NCBI GenBank assembly: GCA_050031985.1
Contig: JBNAIG010000022.1
Location: 1 to 64,000 of the forward strand
DNA length: 64,000 nt
DNA from: SZUA-368 sp028533045
GTDB lineage: Bacteria > Spirochaetota > Spirochaetia > DSM-2461
Direction of reading: 5' to 3'
The notes under the pieces were generated by a model. That model saw nothing but the letters and a program-made list of their open reading frames with translations. It made no database searches and had not been told where the DNA came from. Both the position numbers and the translations under genes were made by a program. Position 1 is the stretch's first letter. Each line of letters opens with the position of its first letter. Below are positions 8,188 to 17,694 of this stretch, in pieces.

Positions 8188-8910
8188 CTAAAAGTGCAGA
8201 AATTTCCTGAGTCGGGAGTGGCTGAACCGGGGGGACTGGACGTAGAAGAGAAGCAGGGCGGTGGGGATTAGGACGCTAAGGACGATGAGGGACCAGCCCA
8301 GGCGGTGTGAACTGTGGTAGTGGGCCTGAAGTATGAAGTCGATGACGGCGCAGAGGAAGGCGATGGCCAGTAGAATGATTCCCGCCACGTTGGCTCCTTT
8401 GTCTTTGAGGCTGCGGATGCGGTTGACGGCGGCGCTGACGATGAGGGTGGAGCCGGTGAGGATGGGCAGGGCGACGGGGATGGCCCAGCTGTGGTTGCCG
8501 GCGATGAGGCCTATGATGTAGATGAGTGCGAGTATGTCCAGATGAACCAGGGCGGTAAAGACGTAGGGCCGCTTCCAGGAGAAGAGGCTGATGAGGGTGA
8601 TGAACCAGGCTCCTGTGAGGGAGGCGATGACGTAGGAGGACCAGGTGATCCGCCGGTTGATGAAGTAGTCGATGGCGGCTATAAGCAGCAGGGGAATGAG
8701 GATGCCGATGGTTGTGATGGTCCGAGCTATGGCCATTTTCTCGCCCATTGTGAGGGGCGGGACGGGGGGTGAGCCGGCGGCTTCTGACGGATAGGGACCG
8801 GAGGGGCCGACCTGTCCGTCGGGGAGAATCTTCTGAATGGGGGTTTGGCAGAGGGGGCATTTTTTTACGTCCTCTTCTACTTCCACTCCGCACTGGGAAC
8901 AATAGGGCAT
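8188..8910 (-). CDS. DUF6320 zinc-ribbon membrane protein
   Basis: 240 residues. An N-terminal zinc ribbon (Cys4, Cys7, Cys18, Cys21) and a Pro/Gly-rich linker lead to six hydrophobic segments. This is the layout of the DUF6320 family. Start ATG 8908-8910 follows GGAAGGAGAG. It lies 16 bases downstream of a condensation-type acyltransferase in the same direction; the same two families sit together in many Firmicutes and spirochaetes, usually described as 'alcohol acetyltransferase plus DUF6320'. Function unknown; a membrane partner for the acyltransferase is an inference. Confidence 0.8.
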   Translation of the reverse strand: MPYCSQCGVEVEEDVKKCPLCQTPIQKILPDGQVGPSGPYPSEAAGSPPVPPLTMGEKMAIARTITTIGILIPLLLIAAIDYFINRRITWSSYVIASLTGAWFITLISLFSWKRPYVFTALVHLDILALIYIIGLIAGNHSWAIPVALPILTGSTLIVSAAVNRIRSLKDKGANVAGIILLAIAFLCAVIDFILQAHYHSSHRLGWSLIVLSVLIPTALLLFYVQSPRFSHSRLRKFLHF

Positions 8911-8926
8911 CTTTCTCTCCTTCCTT

Positions 8927-10222
8927 CTATGATATATTGCTTTCCACTTTTACGGGAATTCCCAGGCGCCGGATTTTCCTAAAAAACTCCCGCTCCACCC
9001 GGGACGAGGGTGTGACCCGCCCGAAGGTGATGTTAACCCGGTTGCCGTAGCCGCAGACGCCTACTTTTATTTTTGTTTTCCCCGAGGGCGGATTGGGGGT
9101 AAAATGGATGCTCTTCACATGGGCCGCCACTTCCGGAGGCAGTGTGATCTGTCCCATATTGGAGAGAGTGGTGGTGTAGGTCGACTTCCCGAAGGTCCGG
9201 TAGACGATGGGGAGAAACAGATCCTTTAGGTGAACCGGAAGCAGCCGGGCGAGAAGGTTCATCTCCCCTTTGACATTTCTTGTGATCTGCTGGCTCAGGA
9301 ACTTCCTGTCCATATCGGTTCTCATAAAGTGCATTACCTTATCGCAAATTTCTTCAAAGCTGTAGCGGCCCAGGCGCGGGTCGATATAGGGTGTGACGCT
9401 TAAGAAGAAGTTTCTCATGGTGCGGGAGGGGAAGATTCGCCGCAGGTTCACGGGGATGCAAATGGCAATGGGGGCGGCTTTCCTTTTTCTTTCTCCCTCC
9501 TCCAGATCAAAAAGGTAATCCTGAAAGACTTCCATGAGAAGGGCGGTGAGGAATTCGGTGATGGTGAGGCTGCGCGATTTGGCTTCACGGGCCAGGTCCT
9601 CATAGGGAAGGGAGCCGGTGGTAACCCAGTAGACGCCCCGCGCTTCTTTGGGCCCGGGATACTGGAAGGCTTTCTGCTCCCGCCGGGGCTGGGGTATATC
9701 CTTGTCCAGATAGCGAACAAAGGCGTCTTCGAACTCCTCTCTGTGGGGTGTCTCACTTTTATGGAGGATTCCTTCATAGGGTTCCTCCCTTCCCTCTCCC
9801 AGGGCAGTGTATTCTCCCAGAAGAGCGGTAAAGAAGGTGAATCCTCCGGTGCCGTCTGTGAGGATGTGGGAATACTCTATGGAGATGCGGTTGCGCCAGG
9901 CCCGGACACGAAAGGGGAAGCGGGTGCGCTTACGCACAGCCATCTTCATGCAAGGATAGCGTGAGTCCCGTTCCGCCCGGGGAAGACGGGGCGATTCGTC
10001 AAAGTAGTACCAAAAGGCGCCCCGCATGAGGTGGACATTGTAGTAGGGAAAGCGGACCATGATATTTTCCAGGGCCCGGTTCAAACGGGTGACGTTGACC
10101 GTATTATCCATTCGGGCGGTCATGCGAAAAAGAGTGGTGTCCCGTTGATTCAGGAGGGCCGGGTAGAGTTTTCCCGCATTATCCAGTTTATACCAGCTCC
10201 TGGGCTTTTCCGCTTCGGTCAT
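8927..10222 (-). CDS. Condensation-domain-like acyltransferase ('alcohol acetyltransferase' family)
   Basis: About 431 residues from the ATG at 10220-10222. The acyl-transfer motif HxxxDG is present as HILTDG (about 119-124), as in chloramphenicol acetyltransferase, NRPS condensation and PapA5-like enzymes. The conserved N-terminus WYKLDNAGKLYP begins a few residues after this ATG. An in-frame TTG further upstream lies inside a TTGACA box and is rejected as start. There is no ribosome binding site, and the promoter (10230-10258) predicts a transcript that begins next to the ATG, so the message may be leaderless. Probably esterifies a lipid or alcohol acceptor; substrate unknown. Paired with the DUF6320 gene. 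Confidence 0.82.
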   Translation of the reverse strand: MTEAEKPRSWYKLDNAGKLYPALLNQRDTTLFRMTARMDNTVNVTRLNRALENIMVRFPYYNVHLMRGAFWYYFDESPRLPRAERDSRYPCMKMAVRKRTRFPFRVRAWRNRISIEYSHILTDGTGGFTFFTALLGEYTALGEGREEPYEGILHKSETPHREEFEDAFVRYLDKDIPQPRREQKAFQYPGPKEARGVYWVTTGSLPYEDLAREAKSRSLTITEFLTALLMEVFQDYLFDLEEGERKRKAAPIAICIPVNLRRIFPSRTMRNFFLSVTPYIDPRLGRYSFEEICDKVMHFMRTDMDRKFLSQQITRNVKGEMNLLARLLPVHLKDLFLPIVYRTFGKSTYTTTLSNMGQITLPPEVAAHVKSIHFTPNPPSGKTKIKVGVCGYGNRVNITFGRVTPSSRVEREFFRKIRRLGIPVKVESNIS

Positions 10223-10229
10223 ATAGGCA

Positions 10230-10258
10230 AAGGTAACGGCCTGGACCGGTCCTGTCAA
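10230..10258 (-). promoter_or_regulatory. Putative promoter of the acyltransferase-DUF6320 pair
   Basis: Perfect -35 TTGACA (10253-10258) and a weak -10 TACCTT (10230-10235) spaced by 17 bases. The predicted start point is within a base or two of the ATG at 10222, consistent with a leaderless message. Divergent from the MoxR gene, which has TATAAT at 10289-10294 on the plus strand. Confidence 0.45.
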
Positions 10259-10330
10259 GTTTTTCTGGCTTCCCTAGCAAAGTAATGGTATAATTCTCCA
10301 ACCCTTTTTGTGGGGTCCAAGGGGTTTTTA

Positions 10331-11272
10331 ATGGATAATTCACAGGCTAAAGAGGTCATTCGCCATATAATCGGAGAAGTCAACAAGGGCTTCCTGGGGA
10401 AAACGGAACAGGTGAAGCTGGCGGTTACCGCTGTGTGCGCCGGCTTGCATATACTGATTGAAGACCGGCCTGGGGTGGGAAAGACCACTTTGGCTTCCGC
10501 CCTTTGCAAGGCTCTGGGGCTGGACTTCGGCCGGGTGCAGTTTACGCCGGACCTTTTGCCTGGGGATATTACGGGAATGACGGTCTGGGATGACAAAAAG
10601 CGGGAGTTCCTCTTCCATGAGGGGCCGATTTTTCACCAGGCAGTAATGGCGGACGAACTGAACCGGGCGGCGGCGCGAACCCAGTCGGCTCTGCTCGAAG
10701 CGATGCAGGAGGGAACGGTTACGGTGGACGGCACCCGCCATGAGCTCCCCCACCCTTTTATGGTCATTGCCACCCAAAACCCGTCCCATTTTTCCGGGAC
10801 CTTTACCCTCCCCGAATCCCAGCTGGACCGATTCGGTGTCAGTTTTACTCTGGGCTACCCCGAAGTGGCCTGGGAGAGCCGGATTCTCACGGAGTACCGC
10901 AATGCCGCCCCCCTGGACAGCATTGGGACCGCCACCACGGCGGAAGAACTTCTAGAACTCAGAAATTACATTAAAAACCTTCCCATTCAGGATGAAGTAA
11001 GGGATTATCTGGTAAATTTTGCCTATCGCACCCGGAACACCCACCAACTGACGGCGGGACTTACCACTCGCGGGCTGCAGCATCTTCTGGCTCTGGCCCA
11101 GGCCTTTGCGGCCTATGAGGGACGGGACTTTGTCATTCCCGAAGATATCCGCCTGGCCGCTCCTTCCGTGGCCCGGCACAAATTACTGCTCACCCCGGAA
11201 ATGAAAATTGAACACCGCACGGTGGACTTTGTTCTGGACCGGATTTTTGAGGAACTTCCCTCCCCCGTATGA
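10331..11272 (+). CDS. MoxR family AAA+ ATPase
   Basis: 313 residues from the ATG at 10331, which follows AAGGGG; an in-frame GTG at 10310 has no ribosome site. Walker A GVGKTT (48-53), Walker B as VMADELNRA, sensor motif ATQNPSHFSG, and a C-terminal lid domain. MoxR ATPases are cytoplasmic chaperones that insert metals or mature envelope proteins together with VWA/DUF58 partners. Its stop overlaps the start of the DUF58 gene by 4 bases (ATGA), showing translational coupling. First gene of the MoxR-DUF58-transglutaminase operon. Confidence 0.95.
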   Translation: MDNSQAKEVIRHIIGEVNKGFLGKTEQVKLAVTAVCAGLHILIEDRPGVGKTTLASALCKALGLDFGRVQFTPDLLPGDITGMTVWDDKKREFLFHEGPIFHQAVMADELNRAAARTQSALLEAMQEGTVTVDGTRHELPHPFMVIATQNPSHFSGTFTLPESQLDRFGVSFTLGYPEVAWESRILTEYRNAAPLDSIGTATTAEELLELRNYIKNLPIQDEVRDYLVNFAYRTRNTHQLTAGLTTRGLQHLLALAQAFAAYEGRDFVIPEDIRLAAPSVARHKLLLTPEMKIEHRTVDFVLDRIFEELPSPV

Positions 11273-12417
11273 AAATTATCTGGGAAAGACTGATTCCGTC
11301 ACTTCTTATTCTTGCCGTCTCTTTCCTGGCCGCCCGTTACCTGGGAATGGCCTACTACGTTATATTCCGGGCCTTCGCGGTTCTTCTGGTTCTTAACGCA
11401 ACCATGTTCTTTTTCTCCTATCACGGGCTTCGTTACAATCAGCAGTTCTCTTCGGAACACCTGGTGAGGGGCGAGGAGATTCACTATGAATTCTACCTTT
11501 TCCAGTCCCGCCTTACCACTTCCAATATTTTCCATATTGAGTTCCACTCTTTTAACAACCCCGAACTGAGCGATTTGGAACCCCTGGAATTTTCCCTCAA
11601 ATCCCAGGAGAAGAGGCACTTCTCCTATACCATTCGCGGGGGGACCCGAGGGATTTACGAGGTGGGGATCAGCCGGATTTACATGGAAGACTTTTTGGGA
11701 CTGGTACGCCTGTCACTCCCCCGCCACGAACGGACCTTTTACATTTACCCCCGTCTTTTCCGGGGAAAAAACTACCCCCTCAAGCAGACTGCCGACGGGG
11801 GCGACCGGGTCTGGAAAAAAGGCCGGGGCGGCGACGAGACAGCCTTTAGCAATTTGCGGGAATACAGGCCCGGCCTCCCCCTGCGGGGAATCAGTTGGAA
11901 ACATTTCGCCCGTTACGGATACCCCCTTATCCGGGAAAACGAAAGCTCCCTTAGGCCGGGGCATATTCTTATGACAGATCTGCGCTCCCTCGATGAAAAT
12001 CGGACTCAAGAAGACGGGGTTCTGGAAACCACCCTGACTCTGACCCGGCGTCTTCTGGATATGGAAGAGCGGGTTATACTGGACGGATTTGACGCAGAAG
12101 GCCCTTTGGATGTGAGTTATGAATCGGCCTTTGAGTCGTTCTACCAGTCCACGCTCAGTCTCAAATTCGACCGGCCCTATCTCCCCCGTTACAGGGAACC
12201 GGGGGAAGCGGTAACCCTGATTTCCGCCCTGCCCGAATGGGACCTGCTGGAGGAAGCCTTCTGGCAGGCCCGGGAAAACTGGCAGCTTGTAGCGCTTCTT
12301 GAGGGAATGGATGAGATACGCCGAATCTCTGTAAAGGCGGCTCTGAATTCGCTTATCGACAGAGGAGTTAATGTGACCATAATCGAAAAGGGAGATGAGT
12401 TTTGGAAAGAAAACTAA
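11269..12417 (+). CDS. DUF58 domain-containing membrane protein
   Basis: 382 residues. Two N-terminal membrane segments (about 8-25 and 27-46), a beta-rich region, then the DUF58 core with its signature EYRPGLPLRGISWKHFAR (about 198-215). DUF58 proteins are the usual partner of MoxR ATPases and carry a VWA-like fold. Overlaps the MoxR gene by 4 bases and the transglutaminase gene by 16 bases. The C-terminal part (about 235-380) is the degenerate VWA-like half. Confidence 0.9.
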   Translation: MKIIWERLIPSLLILAVSFLAARYLGMAYYVIFRAFAVLLVLNATMFFFSYHGLRYNQQFSSEHLVRGEEIHYEFYLFQSRLTTSNIFHIEFHSFNNPELSDLEPLEFSLKSQEKRHFSYTIRGGTRGIYEVGISRIYMEDFLGLVRLSLPRHERTFYIYPRLFRGKNYPLKQTADGGDRVWKKGRGGDETAFSNLREYRPGLPLRGISWKHFARYGYPLIRENESSLRPGHILMTDLRSLDENRTQEDGVLETTLTLTRRLLDMEERVILDGFDAEGPLDVSYESAFESFYQSTLSLKFDRPYLPRYREPGEAVTLISALPEWDLLEEAFWQARENWQLVALLEGMDEIRRISVKAALNSLIDRGVNVTIIEKGDEFWKEN

Positions 12418-14369
12418 AAGCCCTCCTCTCTCCGGCCCTCATTCCCTTAATTCTCGTTCCCCTGAGCTACACGGGGCTTCATTTTCTCCTGGATAGCTCC
12501 GGGGGATGGATTCTAATGGCGTTTTATGCCCTCATTCCCCTTTTTCATGTTCTTGAAGGGATCTTTCCTCTTTTCAAAAGAACCTTTCATGGTATGGCAG
12601 TGGGAATCCTGCTGATTTTAGGTGTCTTTCTGGTGGGAGAAATCGTCGTTCTCCCCTATCAGGCCTACGAACTGTGGTTTGAGCTGCTTCCCTCCGGTCT
12701 GGTCCAGGGAAGGGTATCCCATCTCTTTGTCAAATTGGGGACCCTTCTTATAATTATGGCTTGCCGGGTGGCCTTTCGCTATGACAATATCTATTCAGCC
12801 TTCAAAAACTTTCTTTATCTTCCTCTCTTCTTTTTGTTCATTCTCTTCCCCTCTCTTCCCACGGCCCTCCTGTTTTTAGCGTCCCTTCTTTTTAGCCGTA
12901 TAAGACGGGATAATTACCGGGGCGTTCTTGTACTTTTTATGATTCTGATTTCGGTGGGACTCACTGGGATTAATACGCCCAAAAAAGGAGTTCCCTTCAT
13001 AGATAACAGCCCGGACAGGATGGTAAACTGGATGATTGATACCTGGCCCTCCCTTCCCCTCCTTTATGACGTTCCCCTCTATGGAGAGTCCTTTGACCAC
13101 TCGGTGGAGACGGGAGGACGCCCCGCTCTGACAGATCATAGTATTCTTCAGATTGAAGGGCCGCCGGGAGAACAGCTCTACCTTAGGACGGGCGTTGCGG
13201 CCCAACCGGGCGAGGGGGGAGATTCGCTGCCCTTGCAAAACTTTGCTTCCATTGCAGACACCAACACGGCAAATATGTCCTTTTTCACTGTTCAGGTGGC
13301 TGCGGACTTTATTAACCTGATTCCCTACTCGGAAAACTCGGAAATAATGGAGTTGGACGGAAAAAAATACTCCCTTCCCACCAAGAGCTGGTCCCTGAAG
13401 CCGGACCCTCCCCTTTTCCACGGGGACATGTACACCCTCTATCAGGAGCGGGAAGAACAGGTGGAAATGGCCCGCCCAGGATTCGATTTTTCTCCTTATC
13501 TGAAGCAATTCCATGAGCCGACGGAGCAGTTTTTGACTCTGGCCGAGACTTTTAGCGGGACAGACCAATGGAAAACGGCGGAGATGATTCGGGACTATCT
13601 GGCGGAGAACTACCTTTACACCCTGGAAACAGAAGAGAGCGATACTTTTACGGAGGACTTTCTCTTCCTTACCGGCGAGGGCTACTGCCTCCATTTTGCC
13701 ACCGCCTTTGCCGCTCTGGCCCGAGCACAGGGGATTCCCTGCCGCTTTGCCGAAGGGTACCTTGTCATTTTCCCCGAGCAGGAAGGGGAAGAAGAGGAAT
13801 TCGGGATATTCGAGGAGCGTATTACGGTGAATGTAACCGGGCTCTCCTCCCATATCTGGCCGGAGATTTATTTAGAAGACAGGGGTTGGGTCTCCTTTGA
13901 AGCGACCGCCCCCTTCTACCTGCCGGAAAGCCAAATTTCTGCGGATGATCTAACGGCCCAGCAGCTTAACAGCATTCAGAATAGTAGTGAGGAGTCGGAA
14001 GAAAAAGCGGGCAATGGACTGCCCCCCCTCTCCTACGGGGCGATTCCTCTTGTCATAGGACTGATTTGGGGGATTATCAAGCTCCGGGACCTGATGAAAC
14101 TTTTTGGCAAACACACCCTTATCGTTATCCGCCGCTTTGTCCGACGGGCCTGGCGGTCCGGAGTGGAAAGGCCGAATGAGATTGGCTGGGTCGATTGGGG
14201 CCGGCGGGTGACCGAAGAGCTCCCCGAGACGGGGAGGACCATGGAAGCGGTTATGCCCCTGATTCTTAAGGCCCGTTATTCTCCGGAGCCCTTTGAGGAA
14301 AAGGAGAAGGATGAGCTTCACAGGCTTTACCATGAGTTCAAGGGGATTTCAAAAGGGTCCGGGAAGTAA
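12402..14369 (+). CDS. Transglutaminase-like domain membrane protein (TgpA-type)
   Basis: 655 residues with a TTG start at 12402 preceded by GGGAGATGAG. Five or six hydrophobic segments (about 5-195), an extracytoplasmic domain, a transglutaminase core with Cys429 (GEGYCLHFATAF) and His484 (SSHIWPEIY), and one further membrane helix near 555 followed by a cytoplasmic tail. The usual third-residue motif FDPT is FEAT here. Third gene of the MoxR-DUF58-transglutaminase operon, a set known in many bacteria but without assigned substrate; TgpA of Pseudomonas is the best-studied relative. No separate VWA (BatA/B) gene is present. Confidence 0.9.
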   Translation: MERKLKALLSPALIPLILVPLSYTGLHFLLDSSGGWILMAFYALIPLFHVLEGIFPLFKRTFHGMAVGILLILGVFLVGEIVVLPYQAYELWFELLPSGLVQGRVSHLFVKLGTLLIIMACRVAFRYDNIYSAFKNFLYLPLFFLFILFPSLPTALLFLASLLFSRIRRDNYRGVLVLFMILISVGLTGINTPKKGVPFIDNSPDRMVNWMIDTWPSLPLLYDVPLYGESFDHSVETGGRPALTDHSILQIEGPPGEQLYLRTGVAAQPGEGGDSLPLQNFASIADTNTANMSFFTVQVAADFINLIPYSENSEIMELDGKKYSLPTKSWSLKPDPPLFHGDMYTLYQEREEQVEMARPGFDFSPYLKQFHEPTEQFLTLAETFSGTDQWKTAEMIRDYLAENYLYTLETEESDTFTEDFLFLTGEGYCLHFATAFAALARAQGIPCRFAEGYLVIFPEQEGEEEEFGIFEERITVNVTGLSSHIWPEIYLEDRGWVSFEATAPFYLPESQISADDLTAQQLNSIQNSSEESEEKAGNGLPPLSYGAIPLVIGLIWGIIKLRDLMKLFGKHTLIVIRRFVRRAWRSGVERPNEIGWVDWGRRVTEELPETGRTMEAVMPLILKARYSPEPFEEKEKDELHRLYHEFKGISKGSGK

Positions 14370-14411
14370 GTTTTTTTATTTGACAGGGGATTATGGGAAG
14401 GGGGAAGAAGA

Positions 14412-15386
14412 GTGGAAGGGCAGAAGAGAATTAATACTGTCGATAGAATCAGGGGGCTCTCTGTTCTGTTAATGATTATAGCCAACGTCCTAAAGCCTTT
14501 TGACGGAATACCTCCCTGGATGAAACACGCCCACCCCTATGGCTTAACCTTTGTAGACTTTATTGCCCCGGGCTTCTTTTTCATGATTGCCATAACTTAC
14601 TCACTCAGTTTCAATAAACGGGTAGAAGTCCATGAAAAACAAGCTGTTTACCGTCATTTTCGCATGAGAGCCTTGTATATATTTCTCATTGGTACAACTC
14701 TCATGTTCATAGAAATGGTAGCCCCCTTTTCTCATGGATTTGATGTTAATATCTTGCAGGCCATTTCTCTGGCTATTCTGGTCTCACTTCCTTTTATGGC
14801 ACTCAAAATTCCCGGAAAGATGATTATAGGATTTTCCATTGGTCTAGGTGAACATATTTTACTCCGGTATTTAAATGGCTCCGATTATATGCTTAAAGAG
14901 ACCAGAGCTATGGGAGTTATTGGTTGGGTGGGCTTACTTTTTTTGGGACTCGCCCTGGGAGAGTTATTTTTCTTATGTAGAGAAAAAAATAGTTATAGAC
15001 CATTCTGGCTATTCAGCATTATTTACATTTTATTGGGACTTTTCTTGAGCCGTTGGATACCTCTTTTCCACTCCGCCGCCACCTTAAGCTACAATCTTTT
15101 AACAACTGGAACTGTTTCGATCCTATTTATTATTACCTACTCCTTAACTGAAGACAAAATACCTCAAAGAGGATTCTTTTGCGTTTGGGGCTCCAATCCT
15201 TTGATAGCATTCATAAGCCATTTTCTCCTGATTATTCTATGTAGATCCTTAATATACCTTTTTGATATAAGTAGTAGCTTCTCTTTCGTTCACATTATCT
15301 TTTTCTTTTTATATTTAGGATTAATGCAAAGTCTCCTCTTATTGCTCTTTAGGAAACAAATATTGATTAAGGCTGGTGGCAAATAG
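14412..15386 (+). CDS. Heparan-alpha-glucosaminide N-acetyltransferase-like membrane protein (DUF5009/acyltransferase type)
   Basis: 324 residues, GTG start after GGGGAAGAAG. About ten hydrophobic segments. The N-terminus, VDRIRGLSVLLMIIANV, matches the 'D..RG......M...N' entry of HGSNAT/NagX-like and acyltransferase-3-like membrane enzymes, and FVDFIAPGFFFMIA is the second family motif. Likely transfers an acyl group across the inner membrane to an envelope sugar; acceptor unknown. Codon use and AT content differ from the upstream operon, and the region 14.4-16.1 kb looks acquired. Confidence 0.7.
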   Translation: MEGQKRINTVDRIRGLSVLLMIIANVLKPFDGIPPWMKHAHPYGLTFVDFIAPGFFFMIAITYSLSFNKRVEVHEKQAVYRHFRMRALYIFLIGTTLMFIEMVAPFSHGFDVNILQAISLAILVSLPFMALKIPGKMIIGFSIGLGEHILLRYLNGSDYMLKETRAMGVIGWVGLLFLGLALGELFFLCREKNSYRPFWLFSIIYILLGLFLSRWIPLFHSAATLSYNLLTTGTVSILFIITYSLTEDKIPQRGFFCVWGSNPLIAFISHFLLIILCRSLIYLFDISSSFSFVHIIFFFLYLGLMQSLLLLLFRKQILIKAGGK

Positions 15387-15446
15387 GCAACTCCCGGTTG
15401 ATGGTAAAACAAAAAAAAGAAGGTAAAATACTCATAAGGAGTAAAT

Positions 15447-16118
15447 ATGGATCTGGGAAATAGAATTAACGAACTACGAAATAATGCCTGTCTTACACAG
15501 GAGCAATTGGCAGAAAAGCTGGATGTGTCCAGACAGGCCGTTACAAAATGGGAAAAAAACGATTCTACTCCAGATATCAGTAAAATCATTGAACTAAGCA
15601 ATGTATTTGGAGTTTCAACAGATTACCTCATTAAGGGAAAGCAGAAGTACTGGAGTTCTGATAAGAACAAAAAGGATGATTTAGAACCAATAAAATCTTT
15701 TTTATGCGCTGCTAAAACAAATACTTATGCCGCTAAAGCAGCAGAGATAGAGTCCTCCCGATGGCATTCCCATGATTTATCCTATGAAGAAGGAAGATAC
15801 TCATACTTGGATTCCTATTTCGGCGGGGAAAAATTCGCCGGAGAAGAGGTCTTATATGTAGATAGAATTCCTTTTTGGTCTATGAATTATATCGGTAGAG
15901 TTTTGGACAGCGATTTCTCGAGCGATTTCCTCAAAGAGTGTTTACAGGCTGTAAATAAGGAAAAACCATTCAGAGGACCGGAGATATTCCAAAACGGGAA
16001 TTTTACCTATCACTGCAAAGTAAAGGGTGACTTTAACTGGTTTAACGGTGAGGAAGTGATTTTCTTTCAATCAAGAAAAGTATTTGAATGCCTTATCCAT
16101 GGGGGAATACTAAAATAG
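15447..16118 (+). CDS. XRE family regulator with C-terminal DUF5680 domain
   Basis: 223 residues, ATG after AAGGAG. N-terminal Cro/C1-type helix-turn-helix (about 6-62: LTQEQLAEKLDVSRQAVTKWE). The C-terminal part (about 80-223) matches DUF5680: the ending HCKVKGDFNWFNGEE...ECLIHGG is characteristic. In Firmicutes such proteins are small stand-alone regulators or effector-binding proteins. AT-rich, like the preceding acyltransferase gene. Its target is unknown, possibly its own promoter. Confidence 0.85.
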   Translation: MDLGNRINELRNNACLTQEQLAEKLDVSRQAVTKWEKNDSTPDISKIIELSNVFGVSTDYLIKGKQKYWSSDKNKKDDLEPIKSFLCAAKTNTYAAKAAEIESSRWHSHDLSYEEGRYSYLDSYFGGEKFAGEEVLYVDRIPFWSMNYIGRVLDSDFSSDFLKECLQAVNKEKPFRGPEIFQNGNFTYHCKVKGDFNWFNGEEVIFFQSRKVFECLIHGGILK

Positions 16119-16182
16119 CTCTCCCAATCCCATTAATCCCATAATTCCCTGTTCCACCCCTCTTACCCCTCCGGGCCGCAAA

Positions 16183-16920
16183 CTAATTGTACTTCAAAAC
16201 CTTGTTAAGGAAGCGGTTCACCCGGTCATCCCCCTGCCCCTCAAACAGCACGGCGGGAGGTCCCTGGGCGATGATTCCTCTGTCTCCCACAAAGAGCAGG
16301 TAATCCGACGCCTGCCGGGCAAAACCCATCTCGTGGGTGACCAAAATCAGCCTCATTCCCTCCTCCCGCAACTCTTCGATCAGATCGAGAACTTCCGAGG
16401 TGTATTCCGGATCAAGGGCCGATGTGGGCTCGTCAAGAAGAAGGAATTCAGGACGAAGGGCCACGGCGCGGCAAATGGCGATTCTTTGCTTCTGTCCGCC
16501 GGAGAGTTGGGCCGGGCGCTTGTGGGCCTGGTCGGCCAAGTGGAAGCGCTCCAGCAGAATAAGAGCCTCTTCCCTAGCCCGTTCCGGCTTGTATCCGTGT
16601 ACCTGCACTAGGGGCAGGGTGATATTATCCAGGGCCGTAAGGTGGGGAAAGAGATTGTACGCCTGGAAAACCATTCCCAGCCGCTTGCGGTACTCCCGCA
16701 AAGTCTCCTCACTTCCGTACTCCACCGGATGTCCATTAATGATAATCTCTCCCGAATCGGGTGTTTCCAGTCCGGCAATCAGCCTTAAAAGAGTGGTTTT
16801 TCCTCCCCCCGAAGGCCCGATAAAAACCAGGGAGTGGATGTCTTCCAATTTTAGGGACACATTTTCCAGTACCGTGAGGGAACCGTAGGTTTTGGTCAGA
16901 TTTTTAAGCTCAAGTGTCAT
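16183..16920 (-). CDS. Polar amino acid ABC transporter ATP-binding protein
   Basis: 245 residues. Walker A GPSGGGKT (35-42), Q-loop VFQAYNLFP, signature LSGGQKQR, Walker B LLLDEPTSALDPE and the H-loop VTHEMGFAR. The sequence is of the GlnQ/HisP type that energises polar amino acid import. Start overlaps the permease stop by 11 bases. Last gene of the operon MarR - binding protein - permease - ATPase. Confidence 0.95.
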   Translation of the reverse strand: MTLELKNLTKTYGSLTVLENVSLKLEDIHSLVFIGPSGGGKTTLLRLIAGLETPDSGEIIINGHPVEYGSEETLREYRKRLGMVFQAYNLFPHLTALDNITLPLVQVHGYKPERAREEALILLERFHLADQAHKRPAQLSGGQKQRIAICRAVALRPEFLLLDEPTSALDPEYTSEVLDLIEELREEGMRLILVTHEMGFARQASDYLLFVGDRGIIAQGPPAVLFEGQGDDRVNRFLNKVLKYN

Positions 16921-17686
16921 AGCTGAATCTCCTTTCCAGATAGCGGGTGAGGCGGGAGATGGGTAAGGTCAGAATGAGATAGCCTATGGCCAGAGGGATA
17001 TAGGCCTCCATAGTAGAGAAGGTGTTGGCGTTCATCTCCCGGGCAGCCATGGTGAATTCCTTAATGGCAATGACCGAAAGAAGGGAGGAATCCTTTATGA
17101 GAGAGGCTAACTGACCGGCCAGGGAAGGCAGGATGCGGGTAATAACCTGGGGAAAAATCACGTAGCGATAGGTCTGATAGGGAGAGAAGCCCAGGGAACG
17201 GGCGGTCTCTCTTTGGCTCTCGCCGATACTTTCTACCCCGCCCCGGATTATCTCGGCAATGTAGGCCCCGGAAAAAAGTGACATGATGAGCACCCCCACC
17301 ACAAAGCGGTTATTCAAACCGGCGGCGTTGGCAATCACATAGAAAAAGATAAGGATTTGTACTAAAAGGGGTGTTCCCCGTACCAACTCTACGTAAAAAC
17401 GGGAAAGATAACGAAAAGGGAGAATGTTGCTGCTCTGCCCCAGACCGAACAGGATTCCCAACAGAAGACTCAGTACAAGGGCAAAAAGAGAGATAAGCAG
17501 GGTCATTCCGTAGCCCCGGAGAAAATTTATACGATAGTTATAGATCGTATCCCAGGCAAAGCGGTACCCCAATTGGCTGAACCCGAACCAGAAGACCACG
17601 GCCAGAAGACAGGCGATGAGGGACCAGCTAAAGATATGGGCCGCCCGATTATCCCGGCCGGCCCTTTCCGTTATTAGATCTCGCAA
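16910..17686 (-). CDS. Polar amino acid ABC transporter permease
   Basis: 258 residues with a TTG start (17684-17686) preceded by AGGGGCGG. Five hydrophobic segments and the EAA loop ESQRETARSLGFSPYQTYRYV (about 172-192) that contacts the ATPase, as in HisM/GlnP permeases. Inner membrane. Only one permease gene is present, so it probably works as a homodimer. Overlaps the ATPase gene by 11 bases and starts 8 bases after the binding-protein gene. Confidence 0.94.
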   Translation of the reverse strand: MRDLITERAGRDNRAAHIFSWSLIACLLAVVFWFGFSQLGYRFAWDTIYNYRINFLRGYGMTLLISLFALVLSLLLGILFGLGQSSNILPFRYLSRFYVELVRGTPLLVQILIFFYVIANAAGLNNRFVVGVLIMSLFSGAYIAEIIRGGVESIGESQRETARSLGFSPYQTYRYVIFPQVITRILPSLAGQLASLIKDSSLLSVIAIKEFTMAAREMNANTFSTMEAYIPLAIGYLILTLPISRLTRYLERRFSYDT

Positions 17687-17694
17687 AACCGCCC

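Noticed and set aside
10223..10258. A TTG start for the acyltransferase at 10258
   Set aside because: It lies in the TTGACA -35 box; the conserved N-terminus begins after the ATG at 10222.
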